Source of the DNA: JAIRLS01 sp031551455
GTDB taxonomy: Bacteria; Bacteroidota; Bacteroidia; Bacteroidales; UBA4181
Length of the DNA: 33,153 bases
Direction: 5' to 3'
Assembly (NCBI GenBank): GCA_031551455.1
Contig: JAVBNP010000195.1
Location: forward strand, 1-33,153
Part shown: positions 7,133-16,142 of the stretch, piece by piece
How the letters are laid out: every line of letters starts with the position of its first letter
How positions within the stretch are numbered: the first letter of the stretch is position 1
The notes under the pieces: model-generated
Told to the model about the DNA's origin: nothing
Seen by the model: only the letters and a program-made list of their open reading frames with translations
The model's database searches: none
Made by a program: the position numbers and the translations under genes

Positions 7133-10100
7133 ATGAAATTAAAAACTTTGTCAATTCATTATTGTGTAAAAAGAACTTGTAGAATTATGAAAATCTCGTT
7201 TTTACTGTTGTTTGTCGGCATCCTGCACCTTCGGGCAATCGATGTCAACGGACAAAATGCCGTAATGCACCTGCAAACGGGAGATTTGTCGGTAGGTCGA
7301 TTTTTGAATGAGGTGGAACGACAAACAAACTATTTGGTGATTTACAGTAATCGCGAAATAGACACCGAACGCCAAATAAAAATCGACAGCGAAGCGGGAA
7401 GCGTATCGCAATATTTGGACAGCATTTTCGCCGATACGGATGTGCGCCATCAGTTCGAAAACGACTACATCATCCTTACCAAACGATTCGGCGACGATGT
7501 TACGACAAAACAAGGAGTAATCATTATGGGAACCGTTACCGATAAAGACGGTCCCATGCCGGGAGTCAACGTTCTGATTAAAGGTACTGCAACGGGAGTG
7601 GTTACCGACGCGAACGGAAAATATAACATTACCGTACCCGATAAAGATGCGGTATTGATTTTTTCGTTTGTCGGATACCAAACTCAAGAAATCACCGTCG
7701 GAGATCGATCGGGGATAAACGTGATTTTGGAAGAAGACACTCGCGAACTGGAAGAAGTGGTCGTGGTCGGATACGGAGTCCTCAAAAAGAAACTGGTTAC
7801 CGGAGCCACGTCGCAGGTTTCCGGCGACGACCTTCAAAAACAAAACACAGTCAGTCCCATGACCGCACTGCAAAGCCAAAGTTCCGGGATACAAATAACG
7901 AAAAACTCCGGTCAACCGGGCGAAGGTTTTAAAGTGTACATCAGAGGGATGGGAACAACGGGAAGCGCAAGTCCGTTGTACGTGGTCGATGGCCTTCCCG
8001 TCGGCGACATTAACGATCTTAACCCGTCGGACATCGAATCGATCGACATATTAAAAGATGCGGCATCTTCCGCCATTTACGGCGCTCGAGCCGCAAACGG
8101 AGTTATATTGGTAACCACCAAACAAGGTAAAATCGGAAAACCGTCCATCCGATACGACGGGTATTTCGGAGTACAAAACGTTTACAAAGAGGTGACGCCT
8201 TTGAATGCGCAACAATACGCCATGGTCATGAATGAGGCAAGGATCAACGGAGGAAAAGAAGCATACGATTTCGCACCCTTGGTTCCCGATTGGAACCGAA
8301 TACAAGACGGAACGTGGACCGGAACCAATTGGATGGAAGAAATAATCAACAAAAATGCTCCGATTCAAAATCACTCGCTGAATATCACGGGAGGAACCGA
8401 ACAATCGGTTTATTCGACGGGAATCTCTTATACGTCGCAGGAAGGCGTTTTCGGAAACCCGGTCGATCCGTCCTACAGTCGCATTACCGTGAGATTAAAC
8501 AGTGACAGCAGATTGATTAAAGGCGACAGCTTCGACATATTGAGGTTTGGCGAAACGGTAAGTTACGCGTATACCGAAAAGTCAGGTATCGGAATAGGCA
8601 ACCGATGGGGAAACGATATCAACAATGCATTAAAATCGAGTCCGTTTCTTCCTTTACACGACGCAAACGGAGAATATCACTATGCGATTCCGTGGAATAC
8701 CCGGGATGCCAATCCGATCGGAAAAATGGTTTACCTGCGGGGAAACAACTTGAATAAATCGCATCGCCTGTACGGAAACGCATACTTGATTCTGCAACCC
8801 GTGAAAAATCTCGTATATCGGGGCAGTTTCGGCGTGAAGGTTTCCGCGGGATCCTATCGTTCATATATCCCCGCCTATAATCTCGCACTCAACGATTACG
8901 ATCCTAACGATAAAACCAACCAAAATCAATCCGTAGGTTTGGGTTGGATTTTCGAAAATACGTTGAATTATCGGTTTAAAGTCGCCGACGATCACAATTT
9001 CGACGCTTTGATCGGTTTCTCGGCCGAAAAAAACGGATTGGGAGAAGGGATATCCGGAACAAACATTAATTCCATTTTTTCAGATTTCGAGCATGCTTAT
9101 TTAAGCAACAATCCCGCCGTTTATTCGGATAAAACGCTATTGAGCGGCAGTCCGTGGGGAAGAAGCGGCATTATGTCGGGATTTGGCCGAATCAACTACG
9201 ATTACAAAGAAAAATACTTGGCAACGTTAGTCATGAGAGCCGACGGTTCATCCAATTTCGCCCCAAACAAGCGATGGGGATACTTTCCGTCGATTTCGGC
9301 AGGATGGGTATTAACCGAAGAATCATTTGCGGAATCGTTGAGAAACGTTGTCGACTTTTTCAAACTCCGCGCCGGTTGGGGAAGAAACGGGAATCAATCG
9401 ATATCGCCGTTTCAATACTTGGCGTCAATCAGTCTCGACAGAATGTATTTCCCCGGAATCGACAAAACGCAAGGTGTCGTTGCCGGTTATCCCACAATAT
9501 TGGCCAATCCCGACGTTACGTGGGAAACATCCGAACAACTCGACTTCGGATTTGATGCTCGTTTTTTCAAACAACGATTGGGGGTTGTTTTCGACTGGTA
9601 CAATAAAACCACCAAAGATTGGTTGTTACAGGCGCCCGTTTTGTCTTCGTACGGAGCTTCTGCTCCGTATATTAACGGCGGAAACGTTCGCAACAGGGGC
9701 GTCGAGGTCGGCATTACTTGGCGGGACACTCGGGGCGATTTCACGTACGGAGTGAATGCCAACATGGCTTACAACCAAAACGAAGTCACGAAAATAGCCA
9801 ATTCGGAAGGTATTATTCACGGCCCGACGGATGTTTTGGCGCAACAAACAGAGGAAATTTACCGGGTCCAAGTCGGATATCCCATGGGATATTTTTGGGG
9901 ATACAAAATGGACGGTATCTTTCAGAACGAAGCAGAAGTACAATCATATCGGAATTCCAAAGGTGAGTCGATCCAACCCGATGCCAACCCGGGATATGTT
10001 CGATTTGTCAATTTAGACGAAAATAACTTGATCGACAATAATGATAAAACAATGATCGGAAATCCGAATCCCGATGTTATCTTTTCGTTCGGATTTAATG

Positions 10101-10561
10101 CGGCATACAAAGGTTTCGATTTTTCGTTTTCGTCGTACGGAACACTCGGCGGACAAATCATGAAATCGTATCGATCGTTTAACGAGAATCCGTTGGAAAA
10201 TTACACAACGGATATTCTGAATCGCTGGCACGGTGAAAGCACATCGAATCGAATCCCTAGATTGCTTGACGGAGCGCACATTAATTGGCAATACGTTTCG
10301 GACCTGTTGATGGAAGAAGGTTCTTTCTGGCGTATCAGCAACGTGACATTGGGATACGATTTCAAACGAATCATGAAGAAAATGCCTTTATCTCAACTGC
10401 GATTTTACGTGGCGGCACAAAATCTGTTCACCGTTACCAAATATACGGGAATGGATCCCGAAGTCGGTTTCGGGAATGATACACCTTGGGCGTCGGGGAT
10501 AGATGTAGGGTATTACCCGAGTCCCCGCATATTTATGTTTGGCTTATCGATTAAATACTAA
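7133..10561 (+). CDS. SusC/RagA-family TonB-linked outer-membrane receptor with STN signalling domain
   Basis: The protein has 1142 residues. Signal peptide (about 15-40), then an STN/secretin-TonB domain (about 45-117, LQTGDLSVGRFLNEVERQTNYLVIYS). A carboxypeptidase-regulatory-like beta-sandwich follows (about 130-200, GTVTDKDGPMPGVNVLIKGT...GVVTDANGKY). Next are the SusC hinge EEVVVVGYG (about 207-215) and the plug with ESIDILKDAASSAIYGARAANGVILVTTKQG. The remainder is a 22-strand-type barrel ending in an aromatic-rich strand (PSPRIFMFGLSIKY). It imports glycans with SusD using TonB energy, and the STN domain signals to FecR. susD starts 6 nt after its stop. The start at 7133 gives a long n-region; ATG at 7187 is an alternative. 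Confidence 0.96.
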   Translation: MKLKTLSIHYCVKRTCRIMKISFLLLFVGILHLRAIDVNGQNAVMHLQTGDLSVGRFLNEVERQTNYLVIYSNREIDTERQIKIDSEAGSVSQYLDSIFADTDVRHQFENDYIILTKRFGDDVTTKQGVIIMGTVTDKDGPMPGVNVLIKGTATGVVTDANGKYNITVPDKDAVLIFSFVGYQTQEITVGDRSGINVILEEDTRELEEVVVVGYGVLKKKLVTGATSQVSGDDLQKQNTVSPMTALQSQSSGIQITKNSGQPGEGFKVYIRGMGTTGSASPLYVVDGLPVGDINDLNPSDIESIDILKDAASSAIYGARAANGVILVTTKQGKIGKPSIRYDGYFGVQNVYKEVTPLNAQQYAMVMNEARINGGKEAYDFAPLVPDWNRIQDGTWTGTNWMEEIINKNAPIQNHSLNITGGTEQSVYSTGISYTSQEGVFGNPVDPSYSRITVRLNSDSRLIKGDSFDILRFGETVSYAYTEKSGIGIGNRWGNDINNALKSSPFLPLHDANGEYHYAIPWNTRDANPIGKMVYLRGNNLNKSHRLYGNAYLILQPVKNLVYRGSFGVKVSAGSYRSYIPAYNLALNDYDPNDKTNQNQSVGLGWIFENTLNYRFKVADDHNFDALIGFSAEKNGLGEGISGTNINSIFSDFEHAYLSNNPAVYSDKTLLSGSPWGRSGIMSGFGRINYDYKEKYLATLVMRADGSSNFAPNKRWGYFPSISAGWVLTEESFAESLRNVVDFFKLRAGWGRNGNQSISPFQYLASISLDRMYFPGIDKTQGVVAGYPTILANPDVTWETSEQLDFGFDARFFKQRLGVVFDWYNKTTKDWLLQAPVLSSYGASAPYINGGNVRNRGVEVGITWRDTRGDFTYGVNANMAYNQNEVTKIANSEGIIHGPTDVLAQQTEEIYRVQVGYPMGYFWGYKMDGIFQNEAEVQSYRNSKGESIQPDANPGYVRFVNLDENNLIDNNDKTMIGNPNPDVIFSFGFNAAYKGFDFSFSSYGTLGGQIMKSYRSFNENPLENYTTDILNRWHGESTSNRIPRLLDGAHINWQYVSDLLMEEGSFWRISNVTLGYDFKRIMKKMPLSQLRFYVAAQNLFTVTKYTGMDPEVGFGNDTPWASGIDVGYYPSPRIFMFGLSIKY

Positions 10562-10567
10562 AAAGTT

Positions 10568-12217
10568 ATGAAAAAATATATTATAATAATCACATTGACA
10601 TTATTGTGTGCGGGATGCTCCGATTTCTTGGATGTCGATAATTTGACGCAAAAAAACTCCGATAATTTCCCGACGACACCCGATGAAGCATACACCGCAT
10701 TAATGGGAGTTTACAACGGATATGCTTCCAATACGAACGATGGTTGGCGAAACTTTTTCGTTCTGGCCGAATTAATGTCTGACGATCGTTTCGGCGGAGG
10801 CGGGCAAAATGACCGACATGCTCATGCCGTCAACGCGTTCAGAAAAATGTCCTCGGACATGTACGGTCAACCTTGGGCCAAAGCGTATACAACAATTTAC
10901 AGAGCCAATCTGCTGTTGGAATCGCTGGATCGCATCACGTGGAGCAACGATGCGCAACGAAAGAGCATCGAAGGACAAGTCTGTTTTTTGCGAGCATTCA
11001 GTTACTTCGATTTATGCAGGATGTTCGGCACCGTTCCGCTGTTGTTGAAAACGGAACGAGAAAACAAGCCCCGTGCATCGGCTGATGAATTATACGCACA
11101 AATGGGTTCCGACTTGAAAAAAGCCATCGAATCCATACCGGCGGTCCCGTTTGCGAATATTCCGAAAGATGAAATCGGACTTGCCTCCAAATGGGCAGCG
11201 GAAGCGTTAATGGCAAGGGTTTTCTTGTTTTATACGGGATATTACGGCAAAGAAGCCATTCTATCGGAATCGGTAACCATCACCAAAAACGATGTGATCG
11301 GTTGGTTGGACGATTGTATCAATAACAGCGGACACGAACTGCTTCCCGATTTCAGATCGCTGTGGCCTTACTCCTATTCCAATAAAGATTACGGATATGC
11401 GAAAAAAAACGGTTTGACATGGATCGGTGAAGAGGGCAATAACAAGGAAACCGTGTTTGCAATCAAATATTCCGTTTTGGGAAGCAAAAACAAAACGTAT
11501 TGCAACGATATCGTGCTGCATTTCGGACTCAGAGCCCAAAGCTGGATTCCGTTCGGACAAGGATGGGGATTGGGTACGGTAAATCCGCAATTGTTTCAAG
11601 AATGGCCCGATGAGGACCTGCGCAAAAAAGGATCGATTTACGATGTAAACGATCCCAACGAAGGCGTATCGGGATTTACGTGGGACGGTGACATGCAATA
11701 TCACGAAACGGGGTATTGGCAAAAAAAATATATGCCGATCAACGTATATGACGCCAACAACCGTCCCGTCAACTATAGTTGCATTCTCTACGGTATGTCG
11801 CCCAATTATCAACAGGATAATACGCAGGATTTGATTCTCATCCGTTTTGCCGATGTACTGCTGATGGCAACCGAATTAGGCGGACCCGACGCACAAAAAT
11901 ATCTCGACATGGTGCGGGATCGCGTACACTTAACCTCTGTTCCGGCAACCTTGGAAAACATCAAAAAAGAACGTCGCTATGAATTGGCATTCGAAGGAGT
12001 GAGGTACTACGATCTTCTCAGATGGCACGATGCGGAAACGGCGTTTGCCAAAGTTCGGGATATTCCCGTATTGAACAACGGGGTTCAAACAGGACTCACC
12101 ATCGAATTTCGACCCGTTACGGGCGGATTTCTCCCCATACCCGACCCGCAAATACAATTATCGGGTGGGGTTTTGGAACAAAACCCGGGATGGACGGACG
12201 CCGAATCACTGTTTTGA
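10568..12217 (+). CDS. RagB/SusD-family glycan-binding outer-membrane lipoprotein
   Basis: The protein has 549 residues. A type II signal peptide has lipobox LCAGC with Cys17 as the predicted lipidated residue, followed by SDFLD, typical for SusD. The family signature helices are present (FLRAFSYFDLCRMFGTVPL, RRYELAFEGVRYYDLLRW, and the C-terminal GGFLPIPDPQIQLSGG...QNPGW). TPR-like helices form the scaffold that caps the SusC barrel and binds oligosaccharide at the cell surface. The gene is adjacent to susC and surely in the same operon. The ligand is not deducible, although the GH2 gene downstream hints at beta-mannosyl glycans. Confidence 0.96.
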   Translation: MKKYIIIITLTLLCAGCSDFLDVDNLTQKNSDNFPTTPDEAYTALMGVYNGYASNTNDGWRNFFVLAELMSDDRFGGGGQNDRHAHAVNAFRKMSSDMYGQPWAKAYTTIYRANLLLESLDRITWSNDAQRKSIEGQVCFLRAFSYFDLCRMFGTVPLLLKTERENKPRASADELYAQMGSDLKKAIESIPAVPFANIPKDEIGLASKWAAEALMARVFLFYTGYYGKEAILSESVTITKNDVIGWLDDCINNSGHELLPDFRSLWPYSYSNKDYGYAKKNGLTWIGEEGNNKETVFAIKYSVLGSKNKTYCNDIVLHFGLRAQSWIPFGQGWGLGTVNPQLFQEWPDEDLRKKGSIYDVNDPNEGVSGFTWDGDMQYHETGYWQKKYMPINVYDANNRPVNYSCILYGMSPNYQQDNTQDLILIRFADVLLMATELGGPDAQKYLDMVRDRVHLTSVPATLENIKKERRYELAFEGVRYYDLLRWHDAETAFAKVRDIPVLNNGVQTGLTIEFRPVTGGFLPIPDPQIQLSGGVLEQNPGWTDAESLF

Positions 12218-12232
12218 AGACAAACTTTTTAT

Positions 12233-12296
12233 CAATCGAGTCCGATTCGTTCGCAATCAAGCGTAAATTCGCAAAATCAACGATCGGACCCGATTG
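12233..12296 (+). repeat. Long-armed stem-loop between susD and the GH2 gene
   Basis: The 14-nt arm at 12233-12246 (CAATCGAGTCCGAT) pairs with 12283-12296 (ATCGGACCCGATTG) with a single mismatch, enclosing 36 nt. A second, weaker stem (CTCGACGGT 12330-12338 with ACTGCCGAG 12343-12351) follows, with outer arms AACGGT/ACCGTT at 12301 and 12352. No T-tract follows either, so RNA processing or partial attenuation between susD and the enzyme gene is more likely than full termination. Confidence 0.55.
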
Positions 12297-12387
12297 AATC
12301 AACGGTTACGAAACGAAAAAAAATAATACCTCGACGGTAAATACTGCCGAGACCGTTAAACTCATACCCTTAAATAACCACAACAAA

Positions 12388-14796
12388 ATGATACCGAATC
12401 ACCATATTTCAAAAATCGTCTTGATTTCAATCTTTTTATGCATACCGATCGGCCATGCGTTCGGAGATTCTTCCGTCAGTTTGAACGGCCGATGGGCGCT
12501 TCATTTTTGGCCGCAACCTGAAGTTCCGGTCACTTCGCCCGAAGGAATGCAAAGCGTAACATACAAAACCGTCAACGCACAAGTCCCGGGAAATGTGGAA
12601 TTGGATTTGCTCGCCGCGGGGCTTATTAAAGACCCGATGATCGGCAACAATGTATGGGAAATGCGTCCGTACGAAGGATACCAATGGTGCTACACACGTC
12701 GTTTCCCGACACCCGAATATCGATCCGATCAAAAAACAATTCTGTGGTTCGGCGGTATCGACTGTTTGGCTGACATCTGGCTGAACGGAAAAAAAGTCGG
12801 TTCAACAGACAACATGCTGATCGAACATTCTTTCGACATCACCGATCTTCTCGAGCCCGGTAAGGAAAATGAATTATCCGTCATTATCCGATCGGCCGTC
12901 ATCGAAGCGCAGAATTATTTTTTGAGTCCGCTCGGCTGCAAAGGAAGCAGCGCCAATCCCGAATCGGAAAACATACGCAAAGCGCCGCATTCGTACGGTT
13001 GGGATATCCTGCCGCGATTGGTGAGCGCGGGTTTGTGGCGCAACGTCGAACTTCGGATCGTCGATCCGATAAGGTTTACCGACGTACATTGGATGACCGC
13101 GAGTGTGAATGTCGAAAATAAAAAAGCGAAAATCATTGCGGACTATCAGTTGAAAATCCCTTTCACCGAACTCGACAAACATGATGCGGTTATCACGCTG
13201 AAAAGAAACGGCAAAGAAGTATACCGCATTTCACGATTGATCTATACGCATGCATCCCGACATATTTTCACATTGAATGATGCCGAATTATGGTGGCCGC
13301 GCGGATACGGAGAATCCGCTTTGTACGAAGCCGAAATATCCGTAGTCGACAAAAACGGTAAGGTATTGGCACACGACAAAAAGAGTATCGGACTGCGTAC
13401 GGTGGCATTAGAATATACCGAATTGACCACACCCGAAAATCCCGGAGAGTTTTGCTTTAAAGTGAACGGCGAAAAGATTTTCATCAAAGGCAGCAATTGG
13501 GTACCGATCGATGCCTTGCACAGCCGCGACGCATCTTTGTTGCCCGAAGTCATGAAATCGGTCGTCGACTTGAATTGCAACATGCTCCGTTGTTGGGGCG
13601 GTAACGCATACGAAGATCACGCATTCTACGATTTATGCGATCGAAACGGCATTTTGGTATGGCAGGATTTTTCGATGGGATGCAGCATATACCCGCAGGA
13701 CGACGAATTTGCCGAAAAGATACGGAAAGAAGTCAAATCGGTGGTTGTCAAATTGCGTAGTCACCCATGTATTGCCTTGTGGGCCGGGAATAACGAGAAC
13801 GACATCGCTTTCGAATGGAATTTAAGAGAGTTCAATATCGATCCGAATAAAGAAAGAATCAGCCGTCGAACGATTCCCGATGTGCTTTACGAATTCGATC
13901 CTTCACGTCCTTATTTACCCAGTTCACCGTATTGCACGCCCGCATACTACGCCGCGGGACGTAACGATAGGCTGTTACCCGAACAACACCTGTGGGGACC
14001 GCGCGGATACTACAAAGCGCCATTCTACACCGACGTTGACGCACATTTCGTCAGCGAGATCGGATATCACGGTTGTCCCAATCGCGAAAGTCTGGAAAAA
14101 ATGTTCGACAAGGACTTTGTTTACCCGTGGAAGAAGGGAACGTTTGAATGGAACGACCAATGGCAAACCAAAGCGGTACGCTATCACCAATACTCCAATC
14201 AAACGATTACGCGAAACAATTTGATGATCAATCAAATCAAAGAACTGTTCGGCGAAGTGCCGACCGATCTCGACCAATTCATCTTTGCATCGCAGTCGGT
14301 TCAGGCCGAAGCGAAGAAATTCTTCATCGAGTTTTGGCGCGCGGATAAATTCAAACGAACGGGTATTTTGTGGTGGAATATACGCGACGGTTGGCCCGTG
14401 GTTTCCGACGCGGTAACGGATTATTACAACGGCAAAAAGTTGGCGTATTATTATATCAAACGGGTACAAGGCGACGTTTGCGTGATAATTAACGATGCGA
14501 AAAACGGAAATCATCCCTTAACGGCAGTCAACGATACACGTACAGAAAAGGCGGGAACGGTGACGGTAAAAGACATCGACACGAAAGAAGTCTTGTTCTC
14601 GGGAAAATTCGTCATTCCCGTCAACGGAAAAACCGTGATCGGATACATTCCGCAAATGGGCCAACAAGCCATGTGGCTGATCGAATATACAATCAACGAC
14701 GATAAATTTGTCAACCACTACTTGGCGGGCAAAGCGCCGTTCAAATTGAGCGATTATCGGAAGTGGTACGAAAAATTGGGAATCAAAAGAAATTGA
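12388..14796 (+). CDS. Glycoside hydrolase family 2, beta-mannosidase-like
   Basis: The protein has 802 residues with an N-terminal signal peptide (about 8-27, ending HAFG). An N-terminal jelly-roll sugar-binding domain (about 30-215, SLNGRWALHFWPQ...FGGIDCLADIWLNGKKVG) leads into the immunoglobulin-like domain and a TIM barrel (from about 350: FIKGSNWVPIDALHSR, MLRCWGGNAYEDHAFYDLCDRNGILVWQDF). The acid/base glutamate is in LWAGNNEND (E470), and the NNEN form is typical of the beta-mannosidase branch. The likely nucleophile is E557 in FVSEIGYHG. It probably removes terminal beta-mannose or a related sugar in the periplasm from material imported by SusCD. Exo-beta-glucosaminidase is an alternative. 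It is the only clear enzyme in this PUL. Confidence 0.88.
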   Translation: MIPNHHISKIVLISIFLCIPIGHAFGDSSVSLNGRWALHFWPQPEVPVTSPEGMQSVTYKTVNAQVPGNVELDLLAAGLIKDPMIGNNVWEMRPYEGYQWCYTRRFPTPEYRSDQKTILWFGGIDCLADIWLNGKKVGSTDNMLIEHSFDITDLLEPGKENELSVIIRSAVIEAQNYFLSPLGCKGSSANPESENIRKAPHSYGWDILPRLVSAGLWRNVELRIVDPIRFTDVHWMTASVNVENKKAKIIADYQLKIPFTELDKHDAVITLKRNGKEVYRISRLIYTHASRHIFTLNDAELWWPRGYGESALYEAEISVVDKNGKVLAHDKKSIGLRTVALEYTELTTPENPGEFCFKVNGEKIFIKGSNWVPIDALHSRDASLLPEVMKSVVDLNCNMLRCWGGNAYEDHAFYDLCDRNGILVWQDFSMGCSIYPQDDEFAEKIRKEVKSVVVKLRSHPCIALWAGNNENDIAFEWNLREFNIDPNKERISRRTIPDVLYEFDPSRPYLPSSPYCTPAYYAAGRNDRLLPEQHLWGPRGYYKAPFYTDVDAHFVSEIGYHGCPNRESLEKMFDKDFVYPWKKGTFEWNDQWQTKAVRYHQYSNQTITRNNLMINQIKELFGEVPTDLDQFIFASQSVQAEAKKFFIEFWRADKFKRTGILWWNIRDGWPVVSDAVTDYYNGKKLAYYYIKRVQGDVCVIINDAKNGNHPLTAVNDTRTEKAGTVTVKDIDTKEVLFSGKFVIPVNGKTVIGYIPQMGQQAMWLIEYTINDDKFVNHYLAGKAPFKLSDYRKWYEKLGIKRN

Positions 14797-14836
14797 ACTT
14801 GGTTTGTTCGGTTGAATGACCTTGATTGATGTGTGG

Positions 14837-14867
14837 TTCGGCGGCGCCCGTATGGGTTGTCGCCGAA
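14837..14867 (+). terminator. Probable terminator after the GH2 gene
   Basis: TTCGGCGGC (14837-14845) pairs with GTCGCCGAA (14859-14867) with one G:U, and CCC/GGG (14847-14849, 14854-14856) extends the stem inside. It is followed by TTTATTAAA. It begins 41 nt after the GH2 stop and probably marks the end of the PUL transcript. Confidence 0.65.
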
Positions 14868-14891
14868 TTTATTAAACCCTATATGCTAAAA

Positions 14892-14942
14892 ACCGGTTTT
14901 TCCGGCATGAATCAAAATCCGTAAAAAGTACCGGTTTTTCCG
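14892..14942 (+). repeat. 13-nt direct repeat plus second copy of the 20-nt shared word
   Basis: ACCGGTTTTTCCG occurs at 14892-14904 and again at 14930-14942. Between and overlapping them, 14914-14933 is identical to 5281-5300 (AAAATCCGTAAAAAGTACCG). The block ends 34 nt before a -7 box for the lipoprotein gene at 15013, a position suited to an activator site. Confidence 0.5.
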
Positions 14943-14976
14943 TTGTTTGTGCGGTCAATTAAATAAAGAGGCACCA

Positions 14977-14984
14977 TAACTTTG
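14977..14984 (+). promoter_or_regulatory. -7 promoter box of the first SnoaL-like lipoprotein gene
   Basis: TAACTTTG fits TAnnTTTG and lies 29 nt upstream of the ATG at 15013. No TTTG is seen at the standard -33 distance, so the promoter may need an activator. Confidence 0.5.
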
Positions 14985-15012
14985 CAACACTTAACCCTTT
15001 AATGATCATGAT

Positions 15013-15489
15013 ATGAAACAACGCATTGCAAGCACGGTTATTCCGTTGATGTTGATCATCGGATGTTCTCGTGATTCAAAAAATGACGATTCCGACAAGA
15101 AAAATATTGAGACAATGATTATTGCTTTGGAAAAAGCGGCATTGGAAGAATGGAACAAAGGAAATCCGGATGCTTATTTGGCTATTTACGCCGAAGACAT
15201 TACTTATTTCGATCCATTCCAAGAAAGAAGGATCAACGGACTCGATAAAATGCGAACCTTTTACGAAGGACTGAGAGGTCAAGCTTCGGTCGACAAATAC
15301 GAAATGATCGATCCGAAGGTACAAGTCGCCGGTGAAACAGCCGTTTTGACGTACAATTTGGTGTCATATTCCGGCGAAGCTGTTTACAAATGGAATTGTA
15401 CGGAGATTTATCGGCGGGATTCGAACGGTCAATGGAAAATCATCCATAATCATTGGTCATTTATAAGGCCGATGGACATGAAAATGTGA
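15013..15489 (+). CDS. SnoaL/DUF4440-like (NTF2 fold) lipoprotein
   Basis: The protein has 158 residues. A type II signal peptide ends at lipobox LIIGC (Cys19). The mature part shows the alpha+beta cone pattern of NTF2-like domains: a helix with EEWNKGNPDAYLAIYAEDITYFDP, a strand with VQVAGETAVLTYNLV, then YKWNCTEIYRRDSNGQWKIIHNHWS. This is close to DUF4440/SnoaL_3 proteins. These folds often bind small hydrophobic ligands or act as isomerases/hydrolases, but no active site is assigned here. A second, divergent member lies 60 nt downstream, so tandem duplication is likely. It is anchored to a membrane, probably facing the periplasm. Confidence 0.8.
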   Translation: MKQRIASTVIPLMLIIGCSRDSKNDDSDKKNIETMIIALEKAALEEWNKGNPDAYLAIYAEDITYFDPFQERRINGLDKMRTFYEGLRGQASVDKYEMIDPKVQVAGETAVLTYNLVSYSGEAVYKWNCTEIYRRDSNGQWKIIHNHWSFIRPMDMKM

Positions 15490-15549
15490 TATTCGCGGAT
15501 GGCACGATTGCTTATTGCAAGGTCACACTTAAACGCAAATTGAAACAAA

Positions 15550-16020
15550 ATGAAAATTAAATACGTATCAATCATTTTCTTCTTCCTGTTCGGCTGTTCC
15601 GATAATCGCGGGCAACAATCCGACGAAAACGCCAAACAAACCGCTTGGAATACCGTAAAATCCATCAATCGACATTGGGCAATAACGGAAAATCTTGACA
15701 GTTTGAGTTTGTTTCTTCATGACGACATGGTGGTCTTTTCCCCGGGCGGCAAGGAACGACTGCGCGGCAAGGATAAGATCGTAAAAGCATACGACGATTA
15801 TGCCCGATACGCCGAAACCGTCAACTTGAGCGAAACCGAACCGGTGATACAATTATACAACGGTAATAAAACGGCGATTGTAAGTTATTTTGGCGATTTG
15901 ACGATAAAAACACCCGAAGAGAAAACTCAATCGTTCTCCTGCAAAGACATGTATGTGTTAATTTTCGAAAATGGCCGATGGCAAGCCGTTGCACAACATT
16001 ATTCCTTTTACGGCAAATGA
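15550..16020 (+). CDS. Second SnoaL/DUF4440-like lipoprotein
   Basis: The protein has 156 residues with lipobox FLFGC (Cys16). After a serine/glutamine-rich linker, the same NTF2-like order appears: a helix with SINRHWAITENLDSLSLFLHDDMVVFSP, GKERLRGKDKIVKAYDDY, then PVIQLYNGNKTAIVSYFGDL, SCKDMYVLIFENGRWQAVAQHYS. It resembles its neighbour at 15013 in length and fold but with low identity, so duplication is old or the two were recruited separately. It probably shares the transcript. Function is unknown. Confidence 0.78.
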   Translation: MKIKYVSIIFFFLFGCSDNRGQQSDENAKQTAWNTVKSINRHWAITENLDSLSLFLHDDMVVFSPGGKERLRGKDKIVKAYDDYARYAETVNLSETEPVIQLYNGNKTAIVSYFGDLTIKTPEEKTQSFSCKDMYVLIFENGRWQAVAQHYSFYGK

Positions 16021-16130
16021 ATAACCCCAGGGCAGAGCCCCGAGGTATCAAGACCAAAGGTTTTTTTTGTTTCCGACCCAGAGGGTCGGGGTATTAAACC
16101 ACTTATTATGAATAAATTCACCGTAAACAA
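16021..16130. repeat. Hairpin-rich stretch after the lipoprotein genes
   Basis: An imperfect CCCCAGGGC...GCCCCGAGG dyad (about 16024-16046) is followed by a T8 tract at 16061-16068. A perfect hairpin CCGACCC (16073-16079) / GGGTCGG (16083-16089) with a 3-nt loop follows. It may terminate the lipoprotein transcript. I see no gene here. Confidence 0.5.
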
Positions 16131-16142
16131 TTGTATATTAAG

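Noticed and set aside
7202..7915. 237-codon open frame on the minus strand
   Set aside because: Antisense to the STN and carboxypeptidase-like domains of susC.
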